In this document: piece by piece, positions 41,173 through 51,651 of the stretch | How the letters are laid out: each line of letters starts with the position of its first letter | How positions within the stretch are numbered: the first letter of the stretch is position 1 | Origin: a bacterium | GTDB lineage: Bacteria > Elusimicrobiota > Elusimicrobia > UBA1565 > UBA9628 | Direction of reading: 5' to 3' | NCBI GenBank assembly: GCA_021846045.1 | Contig: JAJZCM010000005.1 | Coordinates: 1-62,436, forward strand | DNA length: 62,436 bases | The notes under the pieces: generated by a model | The model's database searches: none | Seen by the model: only the letters and a program-made list of their open reading frames with translations | What the model was told of the DNA's origin: nothing | Translations under genes and position numbers: made by a program

Positions 41173-41253
41173 AAAACACCTCCTTTGAGACCGCGCCCCC
41201 TTGCGGAGGCTTCTCGCCTTATCCTACCGCTTTAAAAGCCGATTTTCCAGTTT

Positions 41254-41262
41254 TGCTATGAT
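41254..41262 (+). promoter_or_regulatory. Extended -10 promoter (leaderless)
   Basis: TG-C-TATGAT (hexamer 41257-41262) ends 7 nt before ATG 41270; no Shine-Dalgarno. Confidence 0.5.
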
Positions 41263-41269
41263 AATTTAT

Positions 41270-42025
41270 ATGAAATATCCGCGAATTCGCTGGGGGGCTT
41301 TGAGCCTCTTGGCCGTATGGCTCAGCGGTTGCGCGTCTTATTACACGCCCAAATCCCTTTACCTGGAAGACCCCGCTCTTTTGCCCATTCATGTCAAAGT
41401 CCCCGACACCCAGGTTTCAGTCGGCATTATTTTCCTCGATTCGTCAAAACTAGTTCATTTCTTTTTCATCAGGGAAGGCCTGATCCGACAGGATATTCTG
41501 CCGGTCATCATCTCGATTCACTCAAAAGACAAAAAGATCTACTCGGCCACTCCGCGCTCTTTTTATTTTGAAGCGGACGGACGAGTTTACAAACCCGTCT
41601 CTCCGGAAGAGGTTTTTGACGTCGCCTGGCAAGGCAAACACCCCTATATCCTCGTCAAGAAAACTCTCTACTATACAGCTCTGACAATTTTCACTATAGC
41701 GACCTTGGGATTAGGCTCCATAGTCTGGGTTTTATCCACGCCTTTTAAACAACCCACGCCCGCAGACGATCCCTTTGGTCGCGATCTGGTCTATAAATCA
41801 TTTCCGAAAAAGGCTCTTATCCAACCCGGCACCATGACAGGCGGCATGATCTTTTTTCATATGACCGACAAAATGAAAGATCCGTCTCATGCCGCCTTCG
41901 TCATTCATCTGGCTCAAGAAACCTCGTCTTTCGCGGTTCATTCGGCCTCAGTCACCATCAGAACCATGGATCAGGAAGATTCTCAAAACGCCATGGACGT
42001 TCTGAAAAACTTCTTTAACTATTGA
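41270..42025 (+). CDS. Lipoprotein of unknown function
   Basis: ATG 41270 gives 251 residues beginning with a short lipoprotein signal ([20 protein letters not shown]; lipid Cys at about residue 19). The upstream frame to 41201 would bury it. The mature part has a hydrophobic stretch at about 135-160 ([26 protein letters not shown]) and otherwise beta-rich sequence. No family recognised. The stop TGA overlaps the TTG start of the next gene, the MsrB-MsrA fusion, so the two are translated together at the cell envelope. Confidence 0.72.
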   Translation: MKYPRIRWGALSLLAVWLSGCASYYTPKSLYLEDPALLPIHVKVPDTQVSVGIIFLDSSKLVHFFFIREGLIRQDILPVIISIHSKDKKIYSATPRSFYFEADGRVYKPVSPEEVFDVAWQGKHPYILVKKTLYYTALTIFTIATLGLGSIVWVLSTPFKQPTPADDPFGRDLVYKSFPKKALIQPGTMTGGMIFFHMTDKMKDPSHAAFVIHLAQETSSFAVHSASVTIRTMDQEDSQNAMDVLKNFFNY

Positions 42026-43119
42026 TAAAATTTTCAGTCGCCACGGTCATGGGCTTGTTGATAATTGGCGCGGCGATTCCCACCGTCTCTTCCCAGGAGA
42101 ACCAAAATATGGATTCCTACCATAAACCATCGGATGCAGAACTTAAGAAAAAGCTGACTCCGCTTGAATATGCCGTGACGCAACAATGCGAAACAGAACC
42201 CCCGTTTCACAACAAATACTGGGACAACCACGCGCCTGGAATCTATGTCGATGTCGTGAGTGGAAATCCTCTTTTTTCTTCTCTCGACAAATATGATTCC
42301 GGAACAGGCTGGCCAAGTTTCACCCAGCCGCTGGAATCAAAAAACATCATTGAAAAGAAAGATTTGACTCATGGAATACTCCGAACCGAAGTTCTCTCTA
42401 AAGACGCGAACTCGCATTTAGGGCACGTATTTCCGGACGGTCCCGGCCCTTTGGGCCTTCGTTATTGCATGAATTCGGCTTCCTTACGATTTATTCCGCT
42501 TGCTGACATGACGAAAGAGGGATATTCTCGCTATCTCCCGGCTTTTGAAAAGGCCGGGCTTTGGCCGATTGCCGCGAAAACAAGCTCAAAAAAAGGTTCC
42601 TTTGAAACCGTCGATTTGGCCGGGGGATGTTTCTGGGGCATGCAAGAAATTCTCCGGAAAATTCCCGGCGTCGTCAAAACCGAGGTCGGCTACGAGGGCG
42701 GGCATACGCCGAACGCGACCTACGAAGAAGTTCATGCCGGAAAAACGGGGTACGCGGAAACCGTCCGCGTCGTTTTCGATCCCCACAAGATCAGTTTTTC
42801 CGAGCTATTGGGATATTTTTTTCGTATGCATGATCCAACGACGCCCAATCAGCAGGGCAACGACGTCGGCACGCAATACCGATCCGCCATCTTTTATCAC
42901 AGCCAACAACAGCGCGCAATCGCCGAAAAAGTAAAGAAGGAAGTGGAAGAGTCCCCTCAATGGCCGCGAAAGCTCACAACTGAAATCGCCCCCGCAGGGC
43001 CTTTCTGGCGCGCGGAAGAGTCTCACCAAGACTATCTGGTTAAGAGCCCGCATGGATACACCTGCCATTTTCTCCGGGCGCCGGTCCAAGATTATCCGAA
43101 ATTTCAGGACCCTCAGTAA
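42022..43119 (+). CDS. msrAB: Methionine sulfoxide reductase MsrB-MsrA fusion, exported
   Basis: Repairs both R- and S-methionine sulfoxide. The N-terminus ([23 protein letters not shown]) is a signal peptide, so it acts in the periplasm. The MsrB domain comes first (about 35-165): DSGTGWPSF and the catalytic Cys in [11 protein letters not shown]; the CxxC zinc pairs are absent. The MsrA domain follows (about 195-350): the catalytic Cys in [10 protein letters not shown], and [15 protein letters not shown]. The start is TTG overlapping the previous stop; no ATG fits before the signal. The order B-then-A is the reverse of PilB-type fusions. Confidence 0.93.
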   Translation: MIKFSVATVMGLLIIGAAIPTVSSQENQNMDSYHKPSDAELKKKLTPLEYAVTQQCETEPPFHNKYWDNHAPGIYVDVVSGNPLFSSLDKYDSGTGWPSFTQPLESKNIIEKKDLTHGILRTEVLSKDANSHLGHVFPDGPGPLGLRYCMNSASLRFIPLADMTKEGYSRYLPAFEKAGLWPIAAKTSSKKGSFETVDLAGGCFWGMQEILRKIPGVVKTEVGYEGGHTPNATYEEVHAGKTGYAETVRVVFDPHKISFSELLGYFFRMHDPTTPNQQGNDVGTQYRSAIFYHSQQQRAIAEKVKKEVEESPQWPRKLTTEIAPAGPFWRAEESHQDYLVKSPHGYTCHFLRAPVQDYPKFQDPQ

Positions 43120-43147
43120 AACGGCCCGCCTAAATAGGCGGGCCGTT
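43120..43147. terminator. Bidirectional terminator between msrBA and peroxiredoxin
   Basis: A perfect 13-bp stem AACGGCCCGCCTA / TAGGCGGGCCGTT with an AA loop lies between convergent genes. Read leftward it ends in TTTTA, the better terminator direction. Confidence 0.85.
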
Positions 43148-43161
43148 GGTTGTCCTCGGGT

Positions 43162-43749
43162 TTAAGCCGCGACTTTGAAATACTCTTTTGATTTAGCCGG
43201 ATCGGCCTTCATCGTTTTTTTGCCTTCATTCCAATTCGCAGGGCAAACCTCGCCGGTTTTCTCAACTTGTTGGAACGCTTTAAGGACCCGAAGGGTCTCA
43301 TCCACGCTGCGGCCCACCGCCAGATCATGGACCACGCTATAGGCCACTGCCCCTTTCGGGTTGATCAAAAATAAACCGCGCAAAGCAACGCCGCCTTCGC
43401 TAAGAACTCCGTAATCCTGAGCGATTTTCTTGGTTAAATCAGCCAAGAGAGGGTATTGAATTTCTCCCAGTCCGCCGTCTTTTCGCTCCGTATTGACCCA
43501 AGCCAGATGCGTAAACTGGCTGTCGATGGAACAACCCAAAACTTCGCAGCCGAGTTTTTTGAAGTCTTCCATTCGATCGCTAAAGGCCGTAATCTCTGTT
43601 GGACAGACAAAAGTAAAATCGAGCGGATAAAAGAAAAGAACCAACCATTTTCCCTTATAATCCGACAATTTTACTTCCTTAAACAATTTCCCCGATAAGG
43701 CTGTGGCCTTAAAATCAGGGGCCGGCTTTTGAACTAAAGAATCTCCCAT
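43162..43749 (-). CDS. 2-Cys peroxiredoxin (AhpC/Prx1 type)
   Basis: Thiol peroxidase reducing H2O2 and organic peroxides. The peroxidatic Cys lies in [14 protein letters not shown], the resolving Cys in GEVCPANW near the C-terminus. ATG 43749 is chosen: AGGAGG lies 9 nt upstream, and the longer frame (to 43773) starts before that site. The 195 residues match the typical 2-Cys class. It is cytoplasmic and monocistronic. Confidence 0.95.
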   Translation of the reverse strand: MGDSLVQKPAPDFKATALSGKLFKEVKLSDYKGKWLVLFFYPLDFTFVCPTEITAFSDRMEDFKKLGCEVLGCSIDSQFTHLAWVNTERKDGGLGEIQYPLLADLTKKIAQDYGVLSEGGVALRGLFLINPKGAVAYSVVHDLAVGRSVDETLRVLKAFQQVEKTGEVCPANWNEGKKTMKADPAKSKEYFKVAA

Positions 43750-43858
43750 ATTTTTAATCCTCCTTTTTCTCATAATACAAAATTAGACTGTTTTAAGGGG
43801 CGGGCAAAATTTAGTTTAATTGACGGATGGAAAACAGGCCGGAAAGGAGCGGCCTTTC

Positions 43859-46183
43859 TTGGTTGATGGATTCCGTTTTCAGTCTCCCCTCCTTGTGATT
43901 TCCTTTATCTTCTCTATTTTTCTGGCCGGAAATCCCAGTGTTTTCGCCGCCGTATCTGCCTCCTCAGCCACTCTTCCTGTAAGCATTTCTAGCGCAAGCG
44001 TCAAAACCGCTTTAAAAGCTTCTTCCGCCACGGTCCGCCCCGATTCCATTCTCGCCGCGCCCGACACGGGTTACGCTCTTCCGCCGCCGCCTCAAATATC
44101 TACCGACGAAAGTTTAACCATCTTTACGGCTGATGAAGTCGATTATTCAAGTCCGGTCATCCACATGAAAGGAAACGTCATCATCCATCAGTCGACTCGA
44201 ACCATTAAAGCCGATCAACTTTGGATTAACCAAAGAACCAATATTGGGACCTCAAAGGGCTTTTTAATTATCAAAGATTCCGGATCGGCCATTAGCGGAA
44301 ATCCCGGGCATTATGATTTCGGGACGGAAACCGGAACCCTCATCCATGCCTCGGCTGGATACGGAGATTGGCAGGTTCACGGGGCGACGGCAACCTTAAA
44401 GTCAGGTCAGAAAGCCGTTTATGAAAACGCGGATTTTACCAGCTGCAATGAGTATCCTAATCCGGACTATCATTTTCATTCCACCCATCTCTTGGTGGTC
44501 CCGAATAAATATTTATTGGGATACAATACCACGTTCTGCCTGGGCAAAACCCCGCTTTTTTATATGCCGTTTTTTTACAAATCGCTGGTCCCCAAAAACA
44601 AGAAGAACGGAACTTTCCACATTACCCCCGACCCGGGGTATGACTATCGAAATGGGTATTTCTTAAAAAATATGGCGGAAGAAGATTGGAGCAAAACTCT
44701 CCAGACCAAGGAATACCTGGACTATTACTCAAATGAAGGAGTCGGCATAGGAGGAGAAGTTGATCACCATGAGAGCAAAAATCAAAGAGGCTCTCTTTAT
44801 TTTTACACGATTCATGAGAATCCACCCAAAACCGTAGGAGGAAATCTCATTTCCAGCGGACTCCAGCGCTGGGGCGTTTATGGAGGCGAGTATGATCAGC
44901 TGACCAGTTCTCTTTCTTTCCAGGCTCGTATTCAGGCGCAGTCCGATCAAAATTTCAACAACGATTATGCCCGTTCCAATCTCTATCCCGTCGCCAACCA
45001 ACTGATCAATAACGCCGCTCTCGTCTATCGACAAAGCAAATATTTCGCGCGCGTCAGCTATTCCCGCGTCGACAACGCCAACAATCCCAATGGAATCAAC
45101 GGCGGCGGTTTCACCACCTATTCGGAAAGCGCTCCCCGGTTTGATTTTCAGACTGTCCCGCTAAAGTTTAAAGACGTTCCTCTCATCAATACCTTCAGCG
45201 CATTTGAAGACAACACCCAAACCCAAGGCGTCCCGTTTTTGCAGCATTCAGCCGGAATCAATTGGCAGGGTTCGAACGTCTACCGAATGGGATGCGGAGT
45301 TAATTTCACCCCTTCACTCCAATACTCAAGCGTCTACTACAGCAAAACGAATCCATTAAGCCCTTACGCGACCAACCCCACCGCCATCTCAACGAACGTT
45401 TTCATCAATAACTATTCCGCCTCGGGAGATCTCCGCCTCCCAACTATCGTCGGCGACGTGGACGTCATTCAAAGCATGACCGGGCGCAGCAAGATGAACG
45501 GCTTCGGCCTCGACTCCAATGCTCCGGATCACGGAATTCAAAGCGAAATGGCCACCGTTGAAGACGTCTACACATTCTCTCCGACTTCCATGTTTCGAAT
45601 TACCTCCGGCTATAACGAACAACAAATCACCGGACAGCCTATTCCCACCAATCAAAGAATACAACCGATCGCCGAAAACCTCTCCTATGTCACCAATTCG
45701 GGAATCAACATCACTCAATCCAACACCTATCAATTTGACGGCGGCGAACAGTCTTTCCAGCTCAACGTCATGAAGGGCCAAGAACAAGGCACCCATTTCG
45801 GCTTATCGGCCGGATACGCCCCGGTCGTTCCCGGCATCAGCCCTCAAACCTACACGGTCAACACGGATTTCGGCTGGGCTCCAGCATCAGGAACCTGGCA
45901 TGTTTTTCTCATCACGCGCTCTCAAGTCATCTCTAACGCCGGAATCGGGCAAATGCAAAGCTTTGCGCTTTACGATAAGGAATTGACCGTCGTCAAGCTT
46001 TGGCACGATTTTATCGGGACAGGGCAGTTTCTCTTCCGTCCAGGAAACGTCAAACAGGTCTCGTTTAACGTCACTTTCCGAATCCCCGCCGGAGGCCCCC
46101 CAACTAGCAAGTCCCAGCAGCAACAAACTGATTGGGAATCGGAATGGTACCCGCAAAGGCAGCGCCCGATGACCCGGCTTTAG
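43859..46183 (+). CDS. lptD: LptD/OstA-like outer-membrane LPS-assembly protein
   Basis: Inserts lipopolysaccharide into the outer leaflet of the outer membrane. A signal peptide (LLVISFIFSIFLAGNPSVFA) leads. An OstA/LptA-like beta-jellyroll region follows (about 80-190: LTIFTADEVDYSSPVIHMKG, then NVIIHQSTRTIKADQLWIN), and then a long beta-barrel rich in alternating aromatic residues. TTG 43859 has AAGGAG upstream; an earlier TTG at 43820 is possible, and no ATG fits. At 774 residues it is within LptD size. Its presence supports a diderm cell. It converges with the ROK gene, 3 bp between stops. Confidence 0.87.
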   Translation: MVDGFRFQSPLLVISFIFSIFLAGNPSVFAAVSASSATLPVSISSASVKTALKASSATVRPDSILAAPDTGYALPPPPQISTDESLTIFTADEVDYSSPVIHMKGNVIIHQSTRTIKADQLWINQRTNIGTSKGFLIIKDSGSAISGNPGHYDFGTETGTLIHASAGYGDWQVHGATATLKSGQKAVYENADFTSCNEYPNPDYHFHSTHLLVVPNKYLLGYNTTFCLGKTPLFYMPFFYKSLVPKNKKNGTFHITPDPGYDYRNGYFLKNMAEEDWSKTLQTKEYLDYYSNEGVGIGGEVDHHESKNQRGSLYFYTIHENPPKTVGGNLISSGLQRWGVYGGEYDQLTSSLSFQARIQAQSDQNFNNDYARSNLYPVANQLINNAALVYRQSKYFARVSYSRVDNANNPNGINGGGFTTYSESAPRFDFQTVPLKFKDVPLINTFSAFEDNTQTQGVPFLQHSAGINWQGSNVYRMGCGVNFTPSLQYSSVYYSKTNPLSPYATNPTAISTNVFINNYSASGDLRLPTIVGDVDVIQSMTGRSKMNGFGLDSNAPDHGIQSEMATVEDVYTFSPTSMFRITSGYNEQQITGQPIPTNQRIQPIAENLSYVTNSGINITQSNTYQFDGGEQSFQLNVMKGQEQGTHFGLSAGYAPVVPGISPQTYTVNTDFGWAPASGTWHVFLITRSQVISNAGIGQMQSFALYDKELTVVKLWHDFIGTGQFLFRPGNVKQVSFNVTFRIPAGGPPTSKSQQQQTDWESEWYPQRQRPMTRL

Positions 46184-46186
46184 GGC

Positions 46187-47146
46187 TCAGCCTTCCAAGG
46201 CAAGCAGAGCCGCTCCGATGCAGCCAAAATCGGCGTTCTCGGTCATGCGAAGTTTGGCGCGCAAAAAAGGCGGCTTAAAGGGCTCTTGGGAGAGTTCCTT
46301 CTTGAGCGGGTCCATCAAATGCCGCCCGGCAGCGGAAACGCCGCCCAAAAGAGAAATCCCGTCCGGATTAAAAATCATGACCAAACTCGCGATTCCGGCG
46401 GCTAAATAGCGCGCGGTCACCGCCCAAACCTCTTGGGATAAAACATCTCCCATTTGGGCCGCCTCGCTTAAATGTCTGGGCTCAAGAGCGTTAGGTTCAG
46501 GGCAAATCGATGAAAGAATTCGCCCCTTATCCGGGCTCTCTGAGAGCATACGCCGGGCGGTGTTGATAATGCCATATCCGCCCGCGTAGGCTTCAAGGCA
46601 TCCCCGACTGCCGCAATGGCAGAGTTCTCCTCCGACCGCCACCCGCATATGCCCGATTTCCCCAGCGCTTCCCGCAGACCCCCGATAGAGTTTCCCACGG
46701 CAAACAATTCCGCCGCCAACTCCTGTCCCCAAGGTCAGCCCTAAAAAATTCTCGCCCTTTCTCTTAAAGTCCAGCATGTAACAACCCCAAACCGCGGCAT
46801 TGGCGTCGTTTTCGACAATAAAATTTCGAGAACCAAATTTTTTTGAAAAAGATTTTTTAAAATCAAAATTCGGCCAACCCTTTAAATTGGGGGCAAATAA
46901 AATTTTCCCGGACACCGGGTCGACTGCGCCGGCCAAGGCGAGACCAAACCCCTCCGCACGCACCTTCAGAAGTCTTTCCATATCTAAGACGGTCATTGCA
47001 ATCCGAGAGACGAAATCCTTGGGGCCCAAGGACGACTGAGTGGGAACCTGTTTTTTAACAAGAATTTTCCCGTTTTTCCCTAAAACGGCAATCTTCGTAT
47101 AGGTTCCGCCCACATCCACGCCGATGGATACGCTATTTTTACCCAT
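46187..47146 (-). CDS. ROK-family sugar kinase (glucokinase-like)
   Basis: ATP-dependent hexose kinase. From ATG 47146 (GAGAGG upstream, overlapping the folC end by 8 nt) it has 319 residues. The phosphate-binding start is SIGVDVGGTYTKIAVLG, the active region ENDANAAVWGCYM with the catalytic Asp, and the ROK zinc motif CHCGSRGCLEAYAGG. Glucose is the usual substrate of this type, but N-acyl sugars are possible. It ends the prfA-prmC-murA-folC operon and would handle glucose arising from glycogen turnover. Confidence 0.9.
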   Translation of the reverse strand: MGKNSVSIGVDVGGTYTKIAVLGKNGKILVKKQVPTQSSLGPKDFVSRIAMTVLDMERLLKVRAEGFGLALAGAVDPVSGKILFAPNLKGWPNFDFKKSFSKKFGSRNFIVENDANAAVWGCYMLDFKRKGENFLGLTLGTGVGGGIVCRGKLYRGSAGSAGEIGHMRVAVGGELCHCGSRGCLEAYAGGYGIINTARRMLSESPDKGRILSSICPEPNALEPRHLSEAAQMGDVLSQEVWAVTARYLAAGIASLVMIFNPDGISLLGGVSAAGRHLMDPLKKELSQEPFKPPFLRAKLRMTENADFGCIGAALLALEG

Positions 47147-48431
47147 TTTTAAATCCTCTCTTTTGCAAAGATTGTCTGGCCCTCTCAATAAGATAAAGCG
47201 ACCCGCAAACAACCGCAGCGGGCACATCTTGATTCTGCCAAATGTTAAAAGCCTCCTCAAGGCTTGGCGCCTCTTTTACTTGGGCATTCGAAAAAACTCG
47301 AGAAGCGATTTCCGCGAGTTCACTAGTGGAAGCCGCGCGCGGATTTAAAGGAGAAACGGCGACTATTGAGTGGACATCTTTGGGCAAAGCCTGAAGAGAT
47401 GCCGCGATATCCTTATCCTTCATCATGCCGATAATCCATAAAGCGGCATCCCCCGCCCACGGCGATTTTTCCCAGGTCTTAGATAAATTTCCCAGCGCTC
47501 CCGGATTATGGCCTCCGTCTAAAATTGCCGTCCTGCGCCCTGGCCCCATCAGAACCTCGAAACGCCCGGGCCAGGAGACCTGGGCAAGCCCTTTTTCCAT
47601 ATCAGAATGAGAAACCTTCAAATCCCGAGTCTGATTTAAATAAGACAATACCGCAGCGGCAAGGGAAACATTTCTCCCTTGAGAAAAACCGAGCATGGTC
47701 AAGGCCGCCTCAGCGCCCCAAGGAGCCTGAAGAATCTGCTTGTTTTTCTCCCAATCGATTCTTTTAACCAGCCAAGGATTCTCAACGACGCTTAGCGGCG
47801 CCAAAAGAGCGCGGGTTCTTTCTTTAATGATTTCCATCGGCTCCGGAGAAAGCGCGGAACAAAAAACAGGACATTTTTTTTTGATAATTCCCGCTTTTTC
47901 ATGGGCAATTTCTTTCAGAGTCTTTCCCAACCAATTCATGTGGTCGAAATCAATCGCGGTGATGATGGAGGAGAGCGGATTCTTCACCACATTGGTCGCA
48001 TCCAAACGTCCGCCAAGCCCGGTTTCGACAACGGCTACGTCAATTTCATTTTCGGCGAAATACTGAAATGCCATTGAAGTCAAAATCTCAAAATAGGTCA
48101 ACTCTTCTTTGGGGTCGAGGCAAAGGGTTCTTTCCAAGAGTCGATCAAAGTCCTCACGGGAAATCCAACTCCCATTAATACGAAGGCGCTCTCGGGGACT
48201 TTGAAGATGCGGGGAAAGATAAAACCCGGTTTTGTATCCCGAAGCGCGCAATATCGATTCCAAAATGGCACAGGTCGATCCCTTCCCATTGGTGCCGGCG
48301 ACATGAAGAACACGCAAATGATCCTGAGGATTTCCCAATAAAGCGAGGTGTGTTAAAATGCGGTCAAGGCCCGGAACAATTTTATGTTCTTGACGCGCTT
48401 TAAGAATTTGAAGGGAGTTTTCGCGAGTCAT
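47139..48431 (-). CDS. folC: Folylpolyglutamate/dihydrofolate synthase
   Basis: Mur-ligase-like enzyme adding glutamate to folates. HVAGTNGKGSTCAILESIL is the ATP site (about 48-66). SPHLQSPRERLRING and VVETGLGGRLDATNVV are conserved, and ILDGGHNPGALGNL begins the C-terminal domain. ATG 48431 gives 430 residues, the expected length, and overlaps the 3' end of murA by 32 nt. Longer upstream frames are out of family. It overlaps the ROK start by 8 nt downstream. Confidence 0.94.
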   Translation of the reverse strand: MTRENSLQILKARQEHKIVPGLDRILTHLALLGNPQDHLRVLHVAGTNGKGSTCAILESILRASGYKTGFYLSPHLQSPRERLRINGSWISREDFDRLLERTLCLDPKEELTYFEILTSMAFQYFAENEIDVAVVETGLGGRLDATNVVKNPLSSIITAIDFDHMNWLGKTLKEIAHEKAGIIKKKCPVFCSALSPEPMEIIKERTRALLAPLSVVENPWLVKRIDWEKNKQILQAPWGAEAALTMLGFSQGRNVSLAAAVLSYLNQTRDLKVSHSDMEKGLAQVSWPGRFEVLMGPGRRTAILDGGHNPGALGNLSKTWEKSPWAGDAALWIIGMMKDKDIAASLQALPKDVHSIVAVSPLNPRAASTSELAEIASRVFSNAQVKEAPSLEEAFNIWQNQDVPAAVVCGSLYLIERARQSLQKRGFKNG

Positions 48432-49683
48432 TGACTCTCTGGATGGAAGCCCCGAGGCCGGCCAACTTATCTTCGATCTTTTCGTAGCCTCTATCGATAT
48501 GATAGACGCGCTGCAAAACGCTCTTTCCTTGGGCGGAAAGCGCCGCAACCAAGAGCGCCGCTCCGCCGCGAATATCGGAGGCCATAATCGGAGCGCCGAT
48601 CAAATTCTTAACGCCTAGAACCCGCGCATGACTGCCGTGAACGGAGATTGAGGCCCCCATGCGCAAAAGCTCCGCGGCATGGAGAAACCGGTTTTCAAAA
48701 ATGGTTTCTTCAATCTCGCTTTCACCATCGGCCAAACACATCAAACTCATCCACAGGGCCTGCAAATCCGTCGAAAATCCAGGGTACGGCCCGGTTTTAA
48801 TGGAGACGGGTTTGATCGTATGCCCATCGGAAACAACCGATATTTCCCGAATGCCGGTTTTAACCTTGACCCCGCAAGCTCGCAATTTGGCAATAGTATC
48901 TTTAAGATGCTCAGGCTTGGCGCCAATGAGATCAACGCGGCCCTGCGTCGCGGCAGCGGCGATCATGAAGGTGCCGGCTTCCAAACGGTCGGCAATCACC
49001 GAATATCGCGCTCCGTGCAAGACGGATTTCCCGCGAATATAAACCGTCGAACGCCCCACGCCTTTCACTTTTGCGCCAAGAGCCGTTAAAAATCTCCCAA
49101 GGTCTTCAATTTCAGGTTCTCTTGCCGCATTTTCGATAATTGTTTCTCCTTCCAACGCGGCAGCAGCCATCATCAAATTCTCGGTGGCCCCAACGCTGGG
49201 AAATTTTAGATGAACCCGTCCCGGCGCCAATTCCCGTGATGAAAGAATGATATCCCCTTGATCGACGAGTTCCCGAGCGCCCAAGGCTTTAAAGCCGTCC
49301 AAATGAATGTCAATAGGGCGAAGCCCGATGGAACATCCCCCAGGAATAGGAACTCTGACCACACCAAAACGCGCCAAAAGCGGTCCCGCGACCAAAACCG
49401 AAGCGCGCATTTGTTTCACCAAATCATACGGCGCATGAGTCTTAAGCGATGCTTTTGGTTTCACGGTTACGCGGGAACCCCTCACCTCGATCCCCTTCCC
49501 AAGGCTTTCAAGCAGTTGAAAAGTGGTGCGAATATCCCGAAGAAGAACGGGCACGTTCTCGATTACGCAGGCCTCATCAGTCAACAAGGTCGCAATCAGA
49601 ATAGGGAGAGCGGCATTCTTAGAACCGCTGATTTTTACAGTTCCTTTAATGGGTTTCCCCCCTTCAATGATAAACTGATCCAT
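48400..49683 (-). CDS. murA: UDP-N-acetylglucosamine 1-carboxyvinyltransferase
   Basis: First committed step of peptidoglycan synthesis, adding enolpyruvate from PEP. GGKPIKGTVKISGSKNAALPIL opens the protein, and the PEP/fosfomycin-reactive Cys lies in IPGGCSIGLRPIDIHL. GFSTDLQALWMSL and the final RVYHIDRGYEKIEDKL are typical. 427 residues. AAAGGAATAAAC precedes the ATG, spanning the prmC stop. The last 12 residues overlap the folC start. Confidence 0.96.
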   Translation of the reverse strand: MDQFIIEGGKPIKGTVKISGSKNAALPILIATLLTDEACVIENVPVLLRDIRTTFQLLESLGKGIEVRGSRVTVKPKASLKTHAPYDLVKQMRASVLVAGPLLARFGVVRVPIPGGCSIGLRPIDIHLDGFKALGARELVDQGDIILSSRELAPGRVHLKFPSVGATENLMMAAAALEGETIIENAAREPEIEDLGRFLTALGAKVKGVGRSTVYIRGKSVLHGARYSVIADRLEAGTFMIAAAATQGRVDLIGAKPEHLKDTIAKLRACGVKVKTGIREISVVSDGHTIKPVSIKTGPYPGFSTDLQALWMSLMCLADGESEIEETIFENRFLHAAELLRMGASISVHGSHARVLGVKNLIGAPIMASDIRGGAALLVAALSAQGKSVLQRVYHIDRGYEKIEDKLAGLGASIQRVNDSRKLPSNS

Positions 49684-49685
49684 GT

Positions 49686-50537
49686 TTATTCCTTTTGCGC
49701 GATTGCAAAACGCGGGATTCCAGCAGAATCACATTGAACTTCCGCGCGTTCAAAACCGGCCTTCTTCATTATTTTTCTCATCTCCGCGCCTTGGCCAAAG
49801 CCAATCTCGGCAATCGCGATTCCCTTTGGTTTTAAATATTCCATGGCCTGAGAAAAGATTCTCCTCAAATACCTGAGCCCGTCCGGGCCGCCATCTAAAG
49901 CCATGCGAGGCTCTCTTAAAACCTCAAGCTCAAGCCGCTTTATTTCAGAACTCGGGATATAAGGCGGATTTGAAACGATCATATCGAACTTAAGCCGCCC
50001 CAAACCCCAGCTCTGAAGCATGTTTTTATGGATGAGAGATATTCGCCGCGCTTCTTCCGGGTAAAGACTCAAATTTTTTCTCATCCAATTTTTCGCTCGG
50101 ACGCTTTTTTCCATCGCAAAAACGCGGGCTTTCTTAAAATAATGGGCCAAGGAAATAGAAATCGCCCCCGTTCCCGCGCCGACATCCAAAAACAAAAGGT
50201 TCTCTCTTTCCCGTCCCTCAAAACTCTTGAACACTTTAAAAACCAACTCCTCCGTCTCCGGCCTTGGAATAAGAACTCCCGGACCGCAAAGTAATTTCAA
50301 GTCAAGAAAAGGTTGACTACCCGTCACATAAGCCAAGGGCTGCCGACGAGCACGGCGGCGGATAAGAGCTAAGAATTTTTTCTTTTCCGCCGGAGAAATG
50401 GGAGCAATCAATCCGCCCTGAATTTGAGCGCGCCCAACTTTGACCACATGCGACAATAAAAACTCAGACGAAGCTTCCGCTTCAGGAACACTGCGGCTCT
50501 TTAAATAATCAAAACCTTCTTGCAAGACGGAAATCAT
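49686..50537 (-). CDS. prmC: Release-factor glutamine methyltransferase
   Basis: Methylates the GGQ glutamine of RF1/RF2 with S-adenosylmethionine. [16 protein letters not shown] is the SAM motif (about 118-133), and the catalytic NPPY lies in [12 protein letters not shown]. An N-terminal helical domain (about 1-75) has the [14 protein letters not shown] substrate loop. Its start overlaps the prfA stop (ATGA), and its substrate RF1 is encoded just upstream, the classical pairing. Confidence 0.95.
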   Translation of the reverse strand: MISVLQEGFDYLKSRSVPEAEASSEFLLSHVVKVGRAQIQGGLIAPISPAEKKKFLALIRRRARRQPLAYVTGSQPFLDLKLLCGPGVLIPRPETEELVFKVFKSFEGRERENLLFLDVGAGTGAISISLAHYFKKARVFAMEKSVRAKNWMRKNLSLYPEEARRISLIHKNMLQSWGLGRLKFDMIVSNPPYIPSSEIKRLELEVLREPRMALDGGPDGLRYLRRIFSQAMEYLKPKGIAIAEIGFGQGAEMRKIMKKAGFERAEVQCDSAGIPRFAIAQKE

Positions 50538-51604
50538 TGGGAATTTTCATCTCCGCGCGCGGCTTCTTCCCGCAGGGCTTCAAGCACCGGCCCGATTGCG
50601 CCTTCCATCAGAACCGGCAAATTGTGCCAGGAACGCTCCAACCGATGATCCGTCAAGCGATTTTGAGGAAAATTATAAGTTCGGATTTTCTCCGAGCGAT
50701 CTCCGGTTCCCACTTGGACCTTTCTGGTATGGGAAACTTTTTCTTCATGCTTTTGGCGCTCTGCGTCATAAAGCTTAGACCTCAGCATCGCCATCGCCTT
50801 CATCTTATTTTTAAGCTGGGAGCGTTCATCTTGACACTGAACGACCACCCCCGTGGGAATATGAGTAATGCGAATCGCGGTTTCCACCTTATTGACGTTT
50901 TGTCCCCCAGCGCCGCCGGCACGATAAGTGTCAACTTTAAGATCTTCCGGACGGATATCAACGTCCACCTCTTCCACTTCCGGCATGACGGCGACCGTCA
51001 CCGTTGATGTGTGAATGCGGCCCGAGGCTTCCGTCTGAGGAACCCGCTGAACACGGTGAACCCCCCCCTCATATTTCAGCCAACCATAGACCGGCCCTCC
51101 AGAAATATAGAGGACCGCCGACTTGATTCCCTTAAGGCCCGTGGCGTTAGCCTCCATCATCTCAACTCTAAAGCCCTGGTCTTGGGCGAAACGCCCATAC
51201 ATTCGCAACAACTCCGAGGCGAACAAGGCGGCTTCATCTCCGCCGGCGCCCGCTCGGACTTCAAGAAAAACGTTTTTAGAATCATTCGGATCCTTGGGTT
51301 TCAAAGCCTCCAAAAGTTCCGCCTGAATTTTTTCAACTTTACAGGACCAAGCGTCCTTTTCACGAACGGCTAATTCCACCAACTCCTTATCCACCCCTGC
51401 GCCCTGGGCGATTTCTTCCAAATCACGAATCTCACGATAGGCCGCTTTGATTTCCTTGATTTTTAAAACCAAGGGACGCAATTCGTTGTAGCGTGCGGAA
51501 AGGCTTTTCAAAAGATCGGAAGAAAGACTCGGCTGGGAAAGGCGAGATTCAAGAGATGAAAACTCCTCTTCCAACTTCAAAACAGAGACAGGCAACATCT
51601 CCAT
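50534..51604 (-). CDS. prfA: Peptide chain release factor 1
   Basis: Terminates translation at UAA/UAG. The GGQ motif is in [20 protein letters not shown] (about 220-240), methylated by the adjacent PrmC. Upstream [19 protein letters not shown] and [21 protein letters not shown] are class-I factor signatures; length 356 is that of RF1. Start ATG 51604 lacks a Shine-Dalgarno but has TATTCT ending 6 nt upstream, so the five-gene operon may begin with a leaderless mRNA. Confidence 0.96.
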   Translation of the reverse strand: MEMLPVSVLKLEEEFSSLESRLSQPSLSSDLLKSLSARYNELRPLVLKIKEIKAAYREIRDLEEIAQGAGVDKELVELAVREKDAWSCKVEKIQAELLEALKPKDPNDSKNVFLEVRAGAGGDEAALFASELLRMYGRFAQDQGFRVEMMEANATGLKGIKSAVLYISGGPVYGWLKYEGGVHRVQRVPQTEASGRIHTSTVTVAVMPEVEEVDVDIRPEDLKVDTYRAGGAGGQNVNKVETAIRITHIPTGVVVQCQDERSQLKNKMKAMAMLRSKLYDAERQKHEEKVSHTRKVQVGTGDRSEKIRTYNFPQNRLTDHRLERSWHNLPVLMEGAIGPVLEALREEAARGDENSQ

Positions 51605-51610
51605 CAGGGA

Positions 51611-51616
51611 AGAATA
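51611..51616 (-). promoter_or_regulatory. -10 box (leaderless) of the prfA operon
   Basis: TATTCT on the minus strand, then TCCCTG, then ATG 51604; no Shine-Dalgarno. Confidence 0.45.
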
Positions 51617-51651
51617 TCCCTAGTATAGTGCGTCATAAATTCCTTTACATT

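Noticed and set aside
43820-43858. TTG 43820 as start of lptD
   Set aside because: TTG 43859 has AAGGAG at correct distance and places the signal peptide near the N-terminus; 43820 has no ribosome site.
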